Source: Ligustrum vulgare (Eukaryota > Streptophyta > Magnoliopsida > Lamiales > Oleaceae). From it: a stretch of DNA of 64,000 bases. The stretch is from NCBI GenBank assembly GCA_963555705.1, contig OY743177.1, positions 682,001 to 746,000 on the forward strand, written 5' to 3'. The notes beneath the pieces were generated by a model, which made no database searches, was not told the origin of the DNA, and saw nothing but the letters and a program-made list of their open reading frames with translations. A program made the translations under genes and the position numbers. This document shows, piece after piece, positions 34,396 to 46,719 of this stretch (position 1 is the first letter of the stretch; each line of letters starts with the position of its first letter).

Positions 34396-35446
34396 TGTTG
34401 GAATTATATATGCCCATAGAGTATAATTCACGACATTCGAAATAAAATGTTTATTGATTGTATTAATATAAAGTTGCGTTTGTCCATGGGTCGATTTAAT
34501 ATTACAAATTGAGTGTTTAAGTTGTTAAACACAGAAAGATTCAATTTGTAATTCGATCTAAAATTAACGTTCACGATCAGTAAATAAATATGGACAATTT
34601 ATTTTGATAAGATCGTCTCGATTTTATTAAAGACTATCTTTGACTTTGGTAATAAAATTGAAAGTACGTTTGGAACGTATTGGGCGGGACCACGTGAAAT
34701 TAATTTGTGACATTGACCATACAAGTTTAATTTCACTTGACTATTATACGTGGGACCTTAATCCTAATCGGATAATGGACTTTGATTACTAACTTGAAGT
34801 TCTTTGAGGTATCAATGGGTGAGATCAATTGCTGATCAATATCTCGGTACTTTGGGAATGAAAGTGAACTAACGAGGAACATATATTCGTATTATGGAAT
34901 CCGTCACCTTTTAGGTATGATCATAATCTCACTGGTTCTTCTAGTTGACAGTTGAATCTGAGCTCAGTAATTCGACAGTGACTGTTGAATTCTATGATGT
35001 GATGTGATCACATCGAACTGTCAAATAGAAGATGAGAGTTGAGAATTTATGAATATTCATAGAAGGGTATTTTGGTCATTGTAACTTGCTCCGAATATTC
35101 GAGTTGATCGACGGGGGTAACATGTAAGAATGATAAGTCAGAGGATATAATTATTGATTAACCTAATCTTAGTTTAACCTAGGTCTTGAGAAAGGTGACC
35201 ACACACCTGCACAACTGCCATTGGAGAACACCGGGAAAAGCTTGAGGGTTTGAAGTTTTGGTAGAATCAAGAAACAGTTGATGAAGATTATTTTAAAGCA
35301 CGCTACAAGGCTAATCTTCTCAAAACAATTTTTGTGTGCAAAATTATTTATTCCAAGTTGAATACATAGAACAGAAAATTCTGTAACGGGATGATCTAGT
35401 CACAAGAAATCAATTTTTGTGAGTAGAACAACCCGAGTTCCCAACA
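34396..35446 (+). repeat. 3' LTR of the copia element
   Basis: 1051 bp; matches the 5' LTR except for a roughly 337-bp deletion (junction near 35161, TTGATTA|ACCTAATC) and scattered substitutions. Confidence 0.9.
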
Positions 35447-36282
35447 GAGTTGTCGGATAACACATTGATGGCATTGAGATACCATGAGTTGGCAGATCGG
35501 CGCAAGTATGACAAGTGATGGTAGTATATACCTAATTGGGATAGTAATTGAACATGTACGTCTCGGTATTTTGGCCATAACTTTGGCTACGGTTATTAAA
35601 ATTACGCACATGACCTCAATTCAGAAAGATTGTTTCGACGCGCACGTCTTGGCCACCGAGCTTTGCTGGGTGCGAGTCATTTTCATCCTCAAAAAAGGTT
35701 GTTTTCCCGTTCAATTTGTCACTTTTTGTTATTTCTTTCTATTTTGGCGAGATTTAGTTTATTCCTTCTGTTTTTTTTTTTGAAAGTACTAGTTTATTCC
35801 TTTTATAATGGTATGTTTGCTATTCTTGGACAATACTTACATTTCCTTGTTAAGGCTATGTAGTCCAACTTGTGAACTCGTTTTCATTCATTCACACTTT
35901 CGATAATTTCATTCATAGTAGAGAATCCTCTCTACCCTTTTTTGAGCATTTATATTTTGTGTTCTTCCATTGAATCATTTGTAACCCTAGCCAAACTGAA
36001 TAATCTCTATTCTGATCGGCATCATTAGGGATATTAAAGGTGGATGATACTGTAAAAATTGGTGTGAAATATTACTAGCCAATGTTGTACTGCTAACTTT
36101 TATCAGTATTCTAAAAAGTGTAAAGTATGAATATATATGCGTTGAGGCCAAATTTTAAGCTTTACAAACTAAGTGTTAAAAAAAAATGTTTCTTATTTTA
36201 AATATTATTTTAATTTTTAATCATTCTAAAAATCATTTAATTATTAAAATAATAAATAGATTTTTTTCTAAAATTATAAATC
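35447..36282. other. host flank of the copia element, continuing the duplicated segment
   Basis: Joined to 26840-26875 across the copia insertion it reads as one open stretch (AHNAELSDNTLMALRYHELA) of unknown origin. From about 36030 it aligns again with 61760-61830 (GGTGGATGATA, TATTACTAGCC, GTACTGCTAAC/GTATTGTTAAC). No complete gene. Confidence 0.55.
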
Positions 36283-36520
36283 ACTACAACAAAAGTGACA
36301 TTTTACGGCATGCATTTAAGGCATGCCATAAACTTAGATTGTTTACGGCGTGCAAAAATAGTGTGCCGTAACAAAAGGACTTTCACGGCATGCAAAAATA
36401 GCACGTCGTAAAAAAATTTGAAAAGAACATTTACGGCGTGCATGCGCATGCCGTAAAAATTGAGGTAAAAAATGAATTGTTTACGGCGTACAAAAATGGG
36501 CGCCGTAAAAACCCCAAAAA
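36283..36520 (+). repeat. 5' TIR and subterminal repeats of CACTA-3
   Basis: Seven or more copies of TTTACGGCRTGC or its complement, several paired as inverted repeats around short spacers. Confidence 0.9.
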
Positions 36521-36610
36521 AATAACCCGCGCTAAATCTAAAATTGACCCGCGCATAAAAATAACCCGAACAAACCCGTACAGCGCTTCTTCAACCCTCA
36601 GAACCATATT

Positions 36611-36960
36611 GCTCTCTGTTCGAACCTCACCATCAGGGCCTCTCTGTTCGACCCTCACCATCAGTGCCTCTCTGTTCGACCCTCACCATTAGCGCCTCTC
36701 TGTTCGACCCTCACCATCAGCGCCTCTCTGTTCAACCCTCACCTTCAGCACTCCGGCTCCTTCGTCAACCCTCAGCACCATCGCCGCTCTCTTCGACCCT
36801 CACCTTCAGCACCACCGCCTCCTTCTTCGACCCTCAGAACCATCGCCTCTGTCTTCAACCCTTACCTTCAGCACCACCACCTCCTTCTTGTCCCTCAGCA
36901 CCACCGCCTCCTTCTTGTACCTTAGCACCACCGCCACTCTGTTGTCCCTCAGTACCACCG
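36611..36960 (+). repeat. 28-bp minisatellite and degenerate longer repeats
   Basis: Five units of CTCTCTGTTCGACCCTCACC + ATCAGCGC-type sequence, 28 bp each, followed to 36960 by looser repeats with CAGCACCACCGCC. The open frame across it (Pro/Ser-rich) is probably a result of the repeat rather than a conserved protein, though it could be a leader exon. Confidence 0.8.
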
Positions 36961-37463
36961 CTATCTTGCAATTGTATTCAGGAATTAGACCCATTGATAC
37001 TGACCCAGACCCAGGTATCCACTTTTCTTCCTTCGTGCAAACCATATTTATTTTTTATTTTTTTATGGAAGAAACATGGTCTCTTTCTGATTAACTTGGG
37101 TTAGAATTTGATTTGTTCATCGATAGTGCATTAGTGCATTGCTACTTGAAGTTTGATTTAATTCATCTGCCATTTTCGCTTCTCCGAAGGTAACAAATGT
37201 TATTTACAACATCCTTTTTTGTGAAGTCACAGTAGATTTTAACTCACGATGAACTTTTATCTCAATTATGTGTGTAAAAAATTGGGTTCCATTGTTACTT
37301 ACCTGGGGGAAATAGTGCCATCGTAGTTACCAAGAGCCAAGAGGTCAAATGGGAGAATGTACTCACCTACATTGCATTGCTAGATTTTATACCCATTGTT
37401 TGCACTGCCCTTGCCCTTTATAACTTGAGCTAGTTATATTCATAATTTTGATGTTGGGTTTGG

Positions 37464-37790
37464 TTTATGTCAGGGAAGACCAATAAAACATAGTGTTGAT
37501 AGAGGATACGTTAAAAGAAAGACGACTTAGATTATTCAAACACGTTTTAGGTAAACTTACAAGAGATTCCCGTTAGTAAAATGAACGGAATCTGAGTAGA
37601 ACATATCAAAATGAGTGAATAAAGTGATTGTTTATGTCGGGAAGGTCAAGTAAACGTAGCGATGATAGAGCATACATTAAAGGAAAGACGCTTAGATAGC
37701 ACACACATATTTTAGGTAAATTTAAAAGAGACTCCCGTTTGTAAAAGGGACGGAATCTCAACAAAACACGTCGAAAAGATGGGTCTTCGT
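37464..37790 (+). repeat. tandem duplication of about 167 bp
   Basis: Unit 1 at 37464-37630, unit 2 at 37631-37790. Shared: TTTATGTC.GGGAAG, GAAAGACG, TTAGAT, TTTTAGGTAAA, AGAGA.TCCCGTT, GGAATCT. About 80 per cent alike by eye, so an old duplication. Confidence 0.8.
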
Positions 37791-39725
37791 TTGGTAAACT
37801 TGTTTATAAATAAGTTTATAAACAACATATTTTTTCAAACTACTTTTTAAGCACATAGTAATTTCTTAAGCCATATTATTTATTTCGTATAAGGATGTTC
37901 ATCTTCTAGGATTTACTTTTACATGAGACGTTTTCAATACTTCAAATACATATGAAGAAGTGGCTTGTTTTATTTAAAAAGAAGGTACCAACAATAAGAT
38001 TTTCTATTTAATTCAACAATAGAGAGTTATACTTGTTTTACTTTTTCCATCCTATATATATATGACAAGGGGTGGTCTGGTTTAGGATTTGAAATCAAAT
38101 CTATAAACTATAGTGAAGTATCTCACAGTTTGGATGTATTGGTAATTGGAAACTGATATATGTGAAACAACATGGCCACATAGTCTACACACTGGTATAG
38201 AATATTAATATATAATACTAGTTGGCCAGCAATTAAAATGAAGAGCAGATATGTTTGCTGGTATGTAATAACTAATTGATGGGGTCTTGATTTTTTATTC
38301 CATCATGTGAAATGAAACTAGCATGAGTCATTCCTAACTTGAATTTTGTTGTCATTCACTAAAAATATAAATATAAAAATTGTAACTTTGATATGATAGT
38401 CAAAACATGACTGAACATGGAGATTATATTTATATGGGTGTTTACATACACAATTTATAGACATATGTACTAGTAGAACAAAATCTGGAATTTGTTATTA
38501 TAATCCAAAGTATCTGAATGAAAGATCTTTCAAAATGCTAAAAATATTAATCTTATTTATATCAATCTGGGAAATTTTTTTCAACTCTCTAATTGCCAAC
38601 TTGCACCGCATCATGATTGTTACACCATAGCATGTCGGGCTCCTCAACCAAATTTAAATGTATAAACAAGCAGCTAAACTACCAAACAAGTTTGGCAACT
38701 CTTCTATCCGACCCTCGATTATGTACTCTGCAAATTTAATAATGTATATACTCTTTCAAGTTGCAGGGCTTTATCTCTTGCCCCATTCGTATGAAATACC
38801 AATTCTTGACCGTTCAATGTAAGTTTCTTAGTGGATACTCTGACAATCGGACTGGTGTCATGGCGCCCCTGACGCTACTGTGTTGTGTATTATATAGTTT
38901 TTGACTGTTCTACTTTAACATTCTACCTTAATGAAGAAAAACAATTAATAACTGAAAATGCTTGATGTTTGCTGCTTTACTTTTTTAATGCAGGTTTTCG
39001 TTATGCCCTTATTTGAGCTCTTATTGTTATATTTCCGGCTACATTTTATATTTGAGCAGTTTTAGCTTAGAGTTTTATATTGGTGTCAATCATATTTCTT
39101 TATTTTCTTGTCTTTATGGTTATGCAATTATGCGTCTTTTTGTAAATGATGTTGGGAAACGTTCTGCAGGTTCTGCGAGTGAGAAGAACCTGAAAGATCT
39201 TGAAAAGTGAGGAAAAAATAATGACCAAACAGTTTTCCAGTTTATAGCTTCCTGTGGAAGGTTTGGATTAAATAAAAATTATGTTATTGGCGTAGTATTT
39301 AATCATTTTTGGATTTTTACTTAATTATGTTTTAGATTAAAGCTCAAGTTCTTAAGTTGGAGAAAAAAGTACCAACTAATTAGTAATTAGAAGCAATTGG
39401 TAGAAATAATTACAAGTCAACAAATAACCAAATTAGTGATGTCATGTCATTAAGTGATTTACAATGTCAAGACGAGCACATAAAGGCTTAGTTAAATTTT
39501 TTTCAAGACTTTGATTTCGCATGGATTTTTAACTCTTGCTTTAACTTCTGGACATATTTACTCTTCTATGGAGAAAATATTTACTTCTAAAATAGAGTAG
39601 TTTTGGCTGAGCTCCTGGTTATAAATTCTTTTAGTTATGGAACAGTAATTGCTGCTCAACCACGTGCCTACTCAAAAATGTTACTTATCTGCTCCTCTAC
39701 TTGAATTTATTTTACTGTGGTGCAG
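37791..39725. other. interior of CACTA-3 without a recognised gene
   Basis: Mostly AT-rich, intron-like. Exon-like bits bounded by splice motifs occur near 38766-38821 (TTGCAG|...|GTAAGTTT) and 39170-39210 (CTGCAG|GTTCTGCGAGTGAGAAG). They may belong to the same captured gene as the phosphatase exon that follows, but were not identified. Confidence 0.35.
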
Positions 39726-39795
39726 CCTGTAAAAAGCCCTGTGACAATTTGTGGTTGATATTCATGGCCAGTTTCATGATCTCACTGAGGGAAGG
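39726..39795 (+). pseudogene. captured exon of a PP2A-type phosphatase catalytic subunit
   Basis: After an acceptor (GTGCAG, ending 39725) the frame reads PVKSPVTICG. One extra T (39756) then shifts it, after which DIHGQFHDLTEG is encoded. PVKSPVTICGDIHGQFHDL is the invariant start of the catalytic core in plant PP2A-C; the GDIHGQ Asp and His bind a metal in the active site. Nothing else of the roughly 305-residue enzyme is recognisable here. Without the frameshift the exon would still be a fragment. It sits between the 5' repeats and the transposase gene of CACTA-3. Confidence 0.75.
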
Positions 39796-40112
39796 AAATT
39801 TGTTTTCCTTTGATGTGAATATGCTTGTATTCTTTTTTGTTTTGAGTTGGGGGAAGTTTGTGTTTGAGACTGACAAATGGGGTGAGGATGTAGGTTGCTT
39901 ATGATACCATAACAGGTTGAATTTCATCCAAAATTACAAGAGATATTTTAGGAAAAATATTAAATCGCGTAACAAAAATCAGTTTCATTTTTTAAAAACA
40001 TAACATAAAATTAGCCAATTCGAAAACTCAAAGAACAAATCATAATCTTTTTTGTCATTATTTTTTTATTGTGTTGTAACAAGTTATATCTTAATAGTGT
40101 TGGTATATCATC

Positions 40113-43100
40113 ATGGATAAAGATTGGGTACACCTATCAAGGTTATATTACATCCCTTAAATTTAAAAAAATAAATAAATATGTTCATAAACGTCGTTTT
40201 GATGATTTATTTAGTGTTTTATTATAGAGTTTCTGAGGCATATCAATATGGTGCAAGAATGTTTGCAAATATGGTGCAAGCAAATGCGGGGAATCCAGAA
40301 AAGGTCATATGCCCTTGCAAATGTTGCAAAAACCTATTTCACCAACATTTTGACACGATGTATGAGCATTTGATCATTCATGGGATGTATCCTACATATA
40401 CTACTTGGGTGTTTCATGGGGAAAAAGCGAGTGCATCATTGCCTCCTCAAGAGGTAGAAAATCTAGAGACATATAGGATGTATAGAGATGCATTTCTTCA
40501 TGAAAACAACATTATAGAACCTGAGAATGAAGATAGAGAGAGAGACTTTTCAAATACATATAAGGGCGTTGAGATTCCTTTATATCCCGGTTGTACAAAG
40601 TACACAAAGATATCTGCAACCGTTGTCTTATACAAGCTTAAAGCTACACATGGCATAACTGACAACGGTTTCAATGAACTTCTTGATATTATTCGAGACA
40701 TGTTACCACATGGGAACACCCTTCCTGATTCTTGTAATTCAACGAAAAAAATTATTGAACACCTTTGATCTAGGATATGAGAAGATACATGCATGCGTAA
40801 ATGATTGCTGTTTGTTTAGAAAGGATCTAGAGAATTTAGAGACATGTCCAAAATGTGGATCTTCTCGGTGGAAAGTTAATGAACGAACTAAGAAGATTCT
40901 AAAAGGGATACCTGCAAAGCTCTTGCCATATATTCCAATCATACCACGATTTAGAAGAATATTTAGGTCCCCTGATAAGGCAGAACAATTAATATGGAAC
41001 TTAAATCACAAAAGTCAAGATGGAAAAATACGTCATCCAGTTGATTCATTAGCTTGGGAGAGAATTGATCAAAAGTGGCCTTCTTTTGCATCTGAACCAC
41101 GAAATCTTAGGCTTGGTCTTTCATCTGATGGATTTAATCCCTTTGGGGACCTGAGTTCTAGGTATAGTTGTTGGCCAGTGATATTAGTTATATATAATAT
41201 CCCTCCTTGGATATGCATGTCTAAAGAAAATTTGTTGTTGACTTTGTTAATCCCAGGTCCAAAACAACCTGGGAATGATATAGATGTGTATCTAGAACCA
41301 CTAATAGAAGATTTAAAGGAGATGTGGAATATTGGTGTTGAAGTGTATGATGGATTTACAAAGTCCTCCTTCAATTTGAAGGTTGTATTGATGTGGACAA
41401 TTAATGATTTTCCGGCTTATGAAAACTTATCAGGATATCCTACAAAAGGCGAAGCAGCATGTCCGGTATGTGGGTTGTCCACCTGTGCGAAATGGTTGAC
41501 ATATAGTCGAAAGTTTTCATACATGGGTCATAGAAGGTTTCTTGCATATAATCATCCTTATCGGTCGAAAGAAGCTTGGTTTGATGGAAATAAGGAGCAT
41601 AGGCCGAGTCCTAAAATTTTAACTGGTCAAGAATTGATGTCTTCAATGAAGAATATTATTAATAATTGGGGAAAAACAGGAAAGAAAAGAAAGAAGAAAA
41701 AAATCAGATTCTGATTAGCCATGGAAAAAAAAATCAATATTCTTTGAGTTACCATATTGGGAGGTTAGTCATTTTAAATTGTTTTAGATTACGTATTTTT
41801 GTGCTCAATTTTTTTCTAAATTTATACTCTTACTTTTCAGACACTACTTCTGCGTCATAATTTAGACGTAATGCACATTGAGAAGAATGTTTGCGAGAGC
41901 CTTCTTGGAACTATTTTGAATGTAAAGGGAAAATCAAAAGATGGGCTAAATTCTCGTAAGGATTTGCTCAATATGAGTATTAGAAAGGATCTTCATCCAG
42001 AGTTAAAAGGAAATAAATATTACCTACCTGCAGTATCATACATGTTATCCAAAAAAGGGAACGAATTATTTTGCAAAAGGCTGTTTGATTTAAGATTACC
42101 TGATGGTTACAGCTCTAACATTTCAAAGTGTGTCTCATTAGCAGATAATAAGATTTTAAACTTAAAGTCTCATGATTGCCATGTGCTCATACAACAATTG
42201 CTATCAGTTGCATTAAGAGGACTTTTGCCTAGAGGACCAAGAAATGCAATTTTTCGGTTATGTACATTTTTCAACGAAATATGTCAAAGAGTCGTTGATA
42301 AAAATAAATTAGAAAAGCTGGAAGAGGACGTTGCAGTGACTTTGTGTATGCTAGAGAGGTATTTCCCTCCATCTTTTTTTGATATAATGATTCATTTAAC
42401 CATCCATCTTGGACGTGAGGTTCGCATTGGTGGACCTGTACAATATCGTTGGATGTATCTGTTTGAGAGGTAACTTACTATTATACTTTTGAACTTATTC
42501 AACATTTCTTCTTCTAATTAATTAGGTATTCCATGCGTATTATGTTGTGAATTAGGTTTATGAAGACATTTAAGGGATATGTTAGAAATCGTTCAAGACC
42601 TGAGGGTTGCATAGCAGAGCGTTATTTAGCAGATGAATGTATGCATTTTTGTAGTGGCTACCTGAAACAAGCTGCTGAAGTAGGTATTCGACATACTCGA
42701 AATGAAGATTTCGAGAATGAAACAATTATTGATGGTCGTGCAATTTCTAAAGGAATATCAAAGACTTTGAGTCAAGAAATGTTAGAGGTCGCTCATCGTT
42801 ATGTTCTATTTAACAGCGCTGAAGTTGAACCATATATAACGTAATGAAGTTAATTCATTTATTAGTTTAATAATGATTCATATTCTCTCATAAATTTGTC
42901 TTATTATTTATACATTTTATTTTCATTTAGGATGCATAAAGAAGAGATTAAGAGTTCAGATAGCCGTACTGCTAAGAATGAAACATTATTACAAATGAGA
43001 CATATGGAGACTTTTACTTCTTGGTTTGCGAAAATAGGCAAACAAGACAATAGTAACATGTCAAGTACATTGAAGTGGTTTGCACGTCGACCTAGAAATG

Positions 43101-43640
43101 AAGTGATATCATATTCCGGTTATGTTATCAATGAACATCGATTTCATACAATCAATGTTAGCAGAACTACACAAAACAATGGTGTTTCTATTGAAGCACA
43201 AACTATTTGTCGGTTCAATGTCAAGGATACAAGTCACGTAGTTGGTAAAATTTCTTATTACGGGGTTATAAAGGACATAATTTTAGTAGACTATCATAGT
43301 TTTAAAGTTCCACTATTTCATTGTGATTGGGCGAATATAGATAGTGGAGTCAAAATTGAAGAAGGATTTACATTGGTAAATCTTCATAGAGGACAACATC
43401 AGTTTGAAAGAGATCCATTTATTTTAGCATCACAAGCAAAACAAGTTTTTTTATTCTAGAGAGAGTGATACATCTAACTGGTATGTTGTGCTAAAGGCAC
43501 CTCCTAGAGGATTTCATGAGTTAGAAAATTTTGACGAGGAGGCTTATACTCCATACACAACAGAGACATTAAGATTTGATATAAATATTGAAGATGAAGG
43601 TTATGTAAGACATGATTGTGAGGGCATTGATATTGAATAT
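40113..43640 (+). pseudogene. CACTA TNP2-type transposase, frameshifted
   Basis: Exon 1 (40113-40141) gives MDKDWVHLSR, the family's usual start. Exon 2 (40228-41763) has the Transposase-associated domain (Cys-rich CPCKCCKN) and the TNP2 core (RFRRIFRSPDKAEQL, LGLSSDGFNPFG, ACPVCGLSTCAKWL, RRFLAYNHPYR). Exon 3 (41841-42469) opens TLLLRHNLDVMHIEKNVCES. Exon 4 is 42556-42840. Exon 5 (42931 to about 43640) holds the DUF4216 region (YYGVIKDIILVDYHSFKVPL). Single-base frameshifts lie in an A-run at about 40742-40750, near 41690-41710 and in a T-run at about 43447. The enzyme would cut CACTA ends in the nucleus; this copy cannot make it intact. Confidence 0.88.
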
Positions 43641-43905
43641 GGTAATTATATAGATTTAAGATTCTGTCTCGCTTTGTTTTAATTTTTATTTATTCATATC
43701 ATAATATAATGATTTTATGTTTCTAAATTCATTATTTTTTACAGATGCAAATGATGAAAGTTGAAAGATTGTGGATGTTGATGTTGATATGAGTGGACAT
43801 AATATGACATATCCCGGTGAAGTAAGTTGCCAAGTTGTTGAGGGCTTATAATGTTAATATGTTAAATATAAGTAAAATAATGTGTTTTCTTATTTTTTTT
43901 ATATA

Positions 43906-45731
43906 GTCATCTAATCAAGGTTATAAGAAATCAAAACGAGCTAAAAAAGCTTCAATCGTTGCTGCTACTAGAGAAGGAAATGATGGCATAAGGATATCAG
44001 AGGGAAGTTCAAATACAATTCCAAACATACAAGAAAAAGACTTGCAACATGTAGAAGTCTTACCTAACAGTGCTAGTACTACTGAAAAAGGAAAGAAGGG
44101 GAGGGGTAGAGCAAAACTAAATTATCTCAACAAGGGAAAATTAGCGAAGTTACCAGTAGAGTTTAATAAAAGAGGGCAGCCAATTTGTAAGGGTTCAAAT
44201 AAGTTATCGTCATTTCTTGGAACTACGGCTAGAGAGCTTATACCAATCACATGGAAAAATTGGAAAGATATCAATGAAAGTTTTCTTGATGACATATGGG
44301 AGCATGTTCAGGTGATAAAAACTTCAAGCCACATATATAATTTATATTATATAGTACTGCTAATCTTGTGTACTTTGATGCAGCAAAAGTTTGAAGTTGA
44401 CTCTTGCCATAGAAAATATGTTATGCAAAAATTGGGAAAGAATTGGCGAGATCATCGATCTAATATTCTTAAAGCAATTAGTAACACAGGCAGAGAAATT
44501 GGCATGATACGAGCTGCAGCTCTCCTTAAGCCAGATAATGTTGATTCAATGGAAGAATGGCAAGCATTTGTTAAAGAACGCAATTCTCAATCATACAGAG
44601 TAAGCTATTAATTGGCCTTAACTTGAATTATGCAAACTTTTATTTAGAGACCCAAAGTTTTCCCAACAAGTCTATATTCATATATAAAGTTTTGCTTATA
44701 CAGAACTTATTGATTTTTGCAAGAAAAGAATGAAAGATTCAAAAGAATGAGGACTAGCCAAACAATGATGCATACAACAAGTAGAAAGGGATTTGCTCGC
44801 TTAGAAGCTGAATTGGTAAAATTTTCATCCTTATAAGTTAAATTTGCTCGAAAATTTCTACACGTTTACAAATTATGGCATATATGAAAAATTGCAGCGC
44901 ATAGAAAGTGAAGACCCTGATTCCGTTACGAGAGACCTTGTTTATATACGAGGACATACACGAAAAAATGGGGAACCAATAAATGAATTAGCTGGGGAAA
45001 CATTGGTAATAATGTTGCTTTTGTTATTTTTTTGTTATTTAAAGTTTGTATTTATATAACTTTAACTCATTACTGAATTTCATGATATTAGCAAAATATA
45101 AAAGCATATTCAGAAGTGGTTACCTCACCAAATAAACATTCTCTCAAAGACGATGGTGTTGCAAGAGTACTTGGTCCAGAACATCGGGGACGGGTAAGAG
45201 GTCTTGGCTTCGGTGCGAATCCTTCAAAGTTGAATACTTTGGTGCACAATCACAATTTGCAAACTCAAGTCCAAGAGTTAAGAGATGAAGTTAAAGAAAT
45301 AAAAGCTTTGTTTCAAGGAAAGGGTAAAAGTGTTGAACAAGAAGATATTGTAAGTGAAAATTATAATTTGTTAATGTTATTCTATTTTACATATACATCT
45401 ATATTCTTAAAATAACAAATTTTACAATTGAATATGAATTTACAGCCTAGAGAAAAAAGTTTGAATGATATACATAAATCTTAAGAATAAGAAGTGCAAA
45501 TTGATGTCTTGGTTTGGGAAAGCTGAAGTTGTAGCAAAAGGAGAAATTGCATTAACAAATTCAAGTGATCTAGTGCATCATGTACCACTTGGTAATGAAT
45601 GTTGGAGAGTTTGGGTTACTGAAGTGATTGATAATGTTAGCTTATATCGCCCTACTCGTGAGCTTTTTCTTCTTGAAGATGCATTAGGAAGTACAATTGC
45701 ATGGCCAATTAGGTACATCGAACTGGATTGA
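43906..45731 (+). CDS. CACTA-3 TNP1-like protein (Transposase_24 type)
   Basis: Exons with good junctions: 43906-44311, 44384-44599, about 44727-44815, about 44899-45004, about 45093-45351 and about 45446-45731. Motifs: GRGRAKLNYLNKGKLAKLPV, WKDINESFLDDIWEHVQ, CHRKYVMQKLGKNWRDHRS, RGHTRKNGEP, then GRVRGLGFGANPSK and a coiled coil (LQTQVQELRDEVKEIKALF), ending with IAWPIRYIELD. This is the layout of CACTA second proteins, the binders of subterminal repeats. The last junction may need a frame correction near 45480, so the copy may be damaged. Confidence 0.65.
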
Positions 45732-46209
45732 TTAGATGTAATCACAACAAAGGTAATCTTCATTTCTATTTTTATTTTATTTCAATTTTTATGCTATTCA
45801 ATTTCTCTTTTGTGCAAATGGAAACAAATAGTAGAGTATATTTTTTGACGTACTTCTGATTTGTATGTTGTTCTAAGTTTATTACTTACAACTTGTTATT
45901 TTTGTGATATGCAGGGAGTTGATTATTTTGGGGATAGCTGAATTATAGTTTTAGGAAGTAAAAACTTCGATATGGATTGAATATTTTGAAACATTTTAAT
46001 TAGTTTTTTAGAAACAAATTCTATACTTTGATATGTTGCTATCAAATCCATGTAAAACTTTACATATGGATTAATATTATATTTTTGTTGCATGAATGGT
46101 TTCGAATTTATTATAATTTTGTTTTACTTCGTAATTATTATAGGTTGATTATAATGAAATAAATAATTATTAAAAAAAAATGTACACTTACGATGGGCAT
46201 TGAACGCCA

Positions 46210-46515
46210 TTAACAATGTATTTTACGGCATGCAGAAGCATGCCGTAAAAGCTACATACTTTTTATGGCGTGCGGATGCAAGCCGTGAAATGTTATTTAC
46301 GGCGTGCACATAGCACGCCGTCTGGGTTTATTACGGCATGCATATTGCATGCCGTAAAATATGCCTTTTACGACGCGCAGATGCAAGTCATGAAATGTTA
46401 TTTACGGCATGCTTTCGTGGCATGCATTGCACGCCGTAAAAAATATGCCACTTTTTACGGCATTGCTTTTTACGGCATGCATTGGACGCCGTAAAAAGTA
46501 AACTTTGTTGTAGTG
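46210..46515 (+). repeat. 3' subterminal repeats and TIR of CACTA-3
   Basis: About ten copies of TTTACGGCRTGC or GCATGCCGTAAA in 280 bp, then CTTTGTTGTAGTG. Confidence 0.9.
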
Positions 46516-46719
46516 AATACTATATTTACATAATAATTCCTACAAATATTCAATAATGCCTAGTCTTGAAACTAAAGTCACATATAAATCAAGCATTTAA
46601 AAAGAGGGAAAAAACCTTAATGAAGCTCGCCTAGGCGTACATTAACTAAGACTAGGCATTTTGCCCGAGCTTTAAGTCTAGGTGCCATCAGGACGAGCTC
46701 TTTAGAATACACTTTTATA
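46516..46719. other. short host stretch
   Basis: AT-rich, with one GC-richer patch (GCTCGCCTAGGCGTAC, 46626-46641, near-palindromic). Nothing recognised. Confidence 0.4.

Larger units (their letters stand above)
26876..35446 (+). mobile_element. Ty1/copia LTR retrotransposon, degenerate
   Basis: LTRs start TGTTGGAATTATATATGCCC and end CCCAACA, flanked by GAGTT on both sides (26871-26875 and 35447-35451). The PBS for initiator tRNA-Met is at 28266-28277 and the PPT (GGGCAAGTGGGAGA) at 34381-34394. The internal 6.1 kb has pol remnants in the order GAG-pre-integrase, integrase, reverse transcriptase, RNase H, which defines Copia. All are riddled with stops. A foreign segment lies at about 28800-29760. 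Confidence 0.92.
36283..46515 (+). mobile_element. CACTA-3, full-length 10.2-kb CACTA transposon
   Basis: Starts CACTACAACAAAAG, ends CTTTGTTGTAGTG, with AAT on both sides (36280-36282 and 46516-46518). Subterminal arrays of TTTACGGCATGC and GCATGCCGTAAA occupy 36290-36520 and 46210-46500. It contains a minisatellite, a 167-bp tandem duplication, a captured phosphatase exon, a TNP2 transposase gene (40113-43640) and a TNP1-like gene (43906-45731). The TNP2 gene has several frameshifts, so this copy is probably immobile on its own. Confidence 0.95.

Noticed and set aside
36438..37104. 146-codon Pro/Ser-rich frame in CACTA-3
   Set aside because: It runs through a 28-bp minisatellite and is open on the opposite strand as well; no conserved motif.
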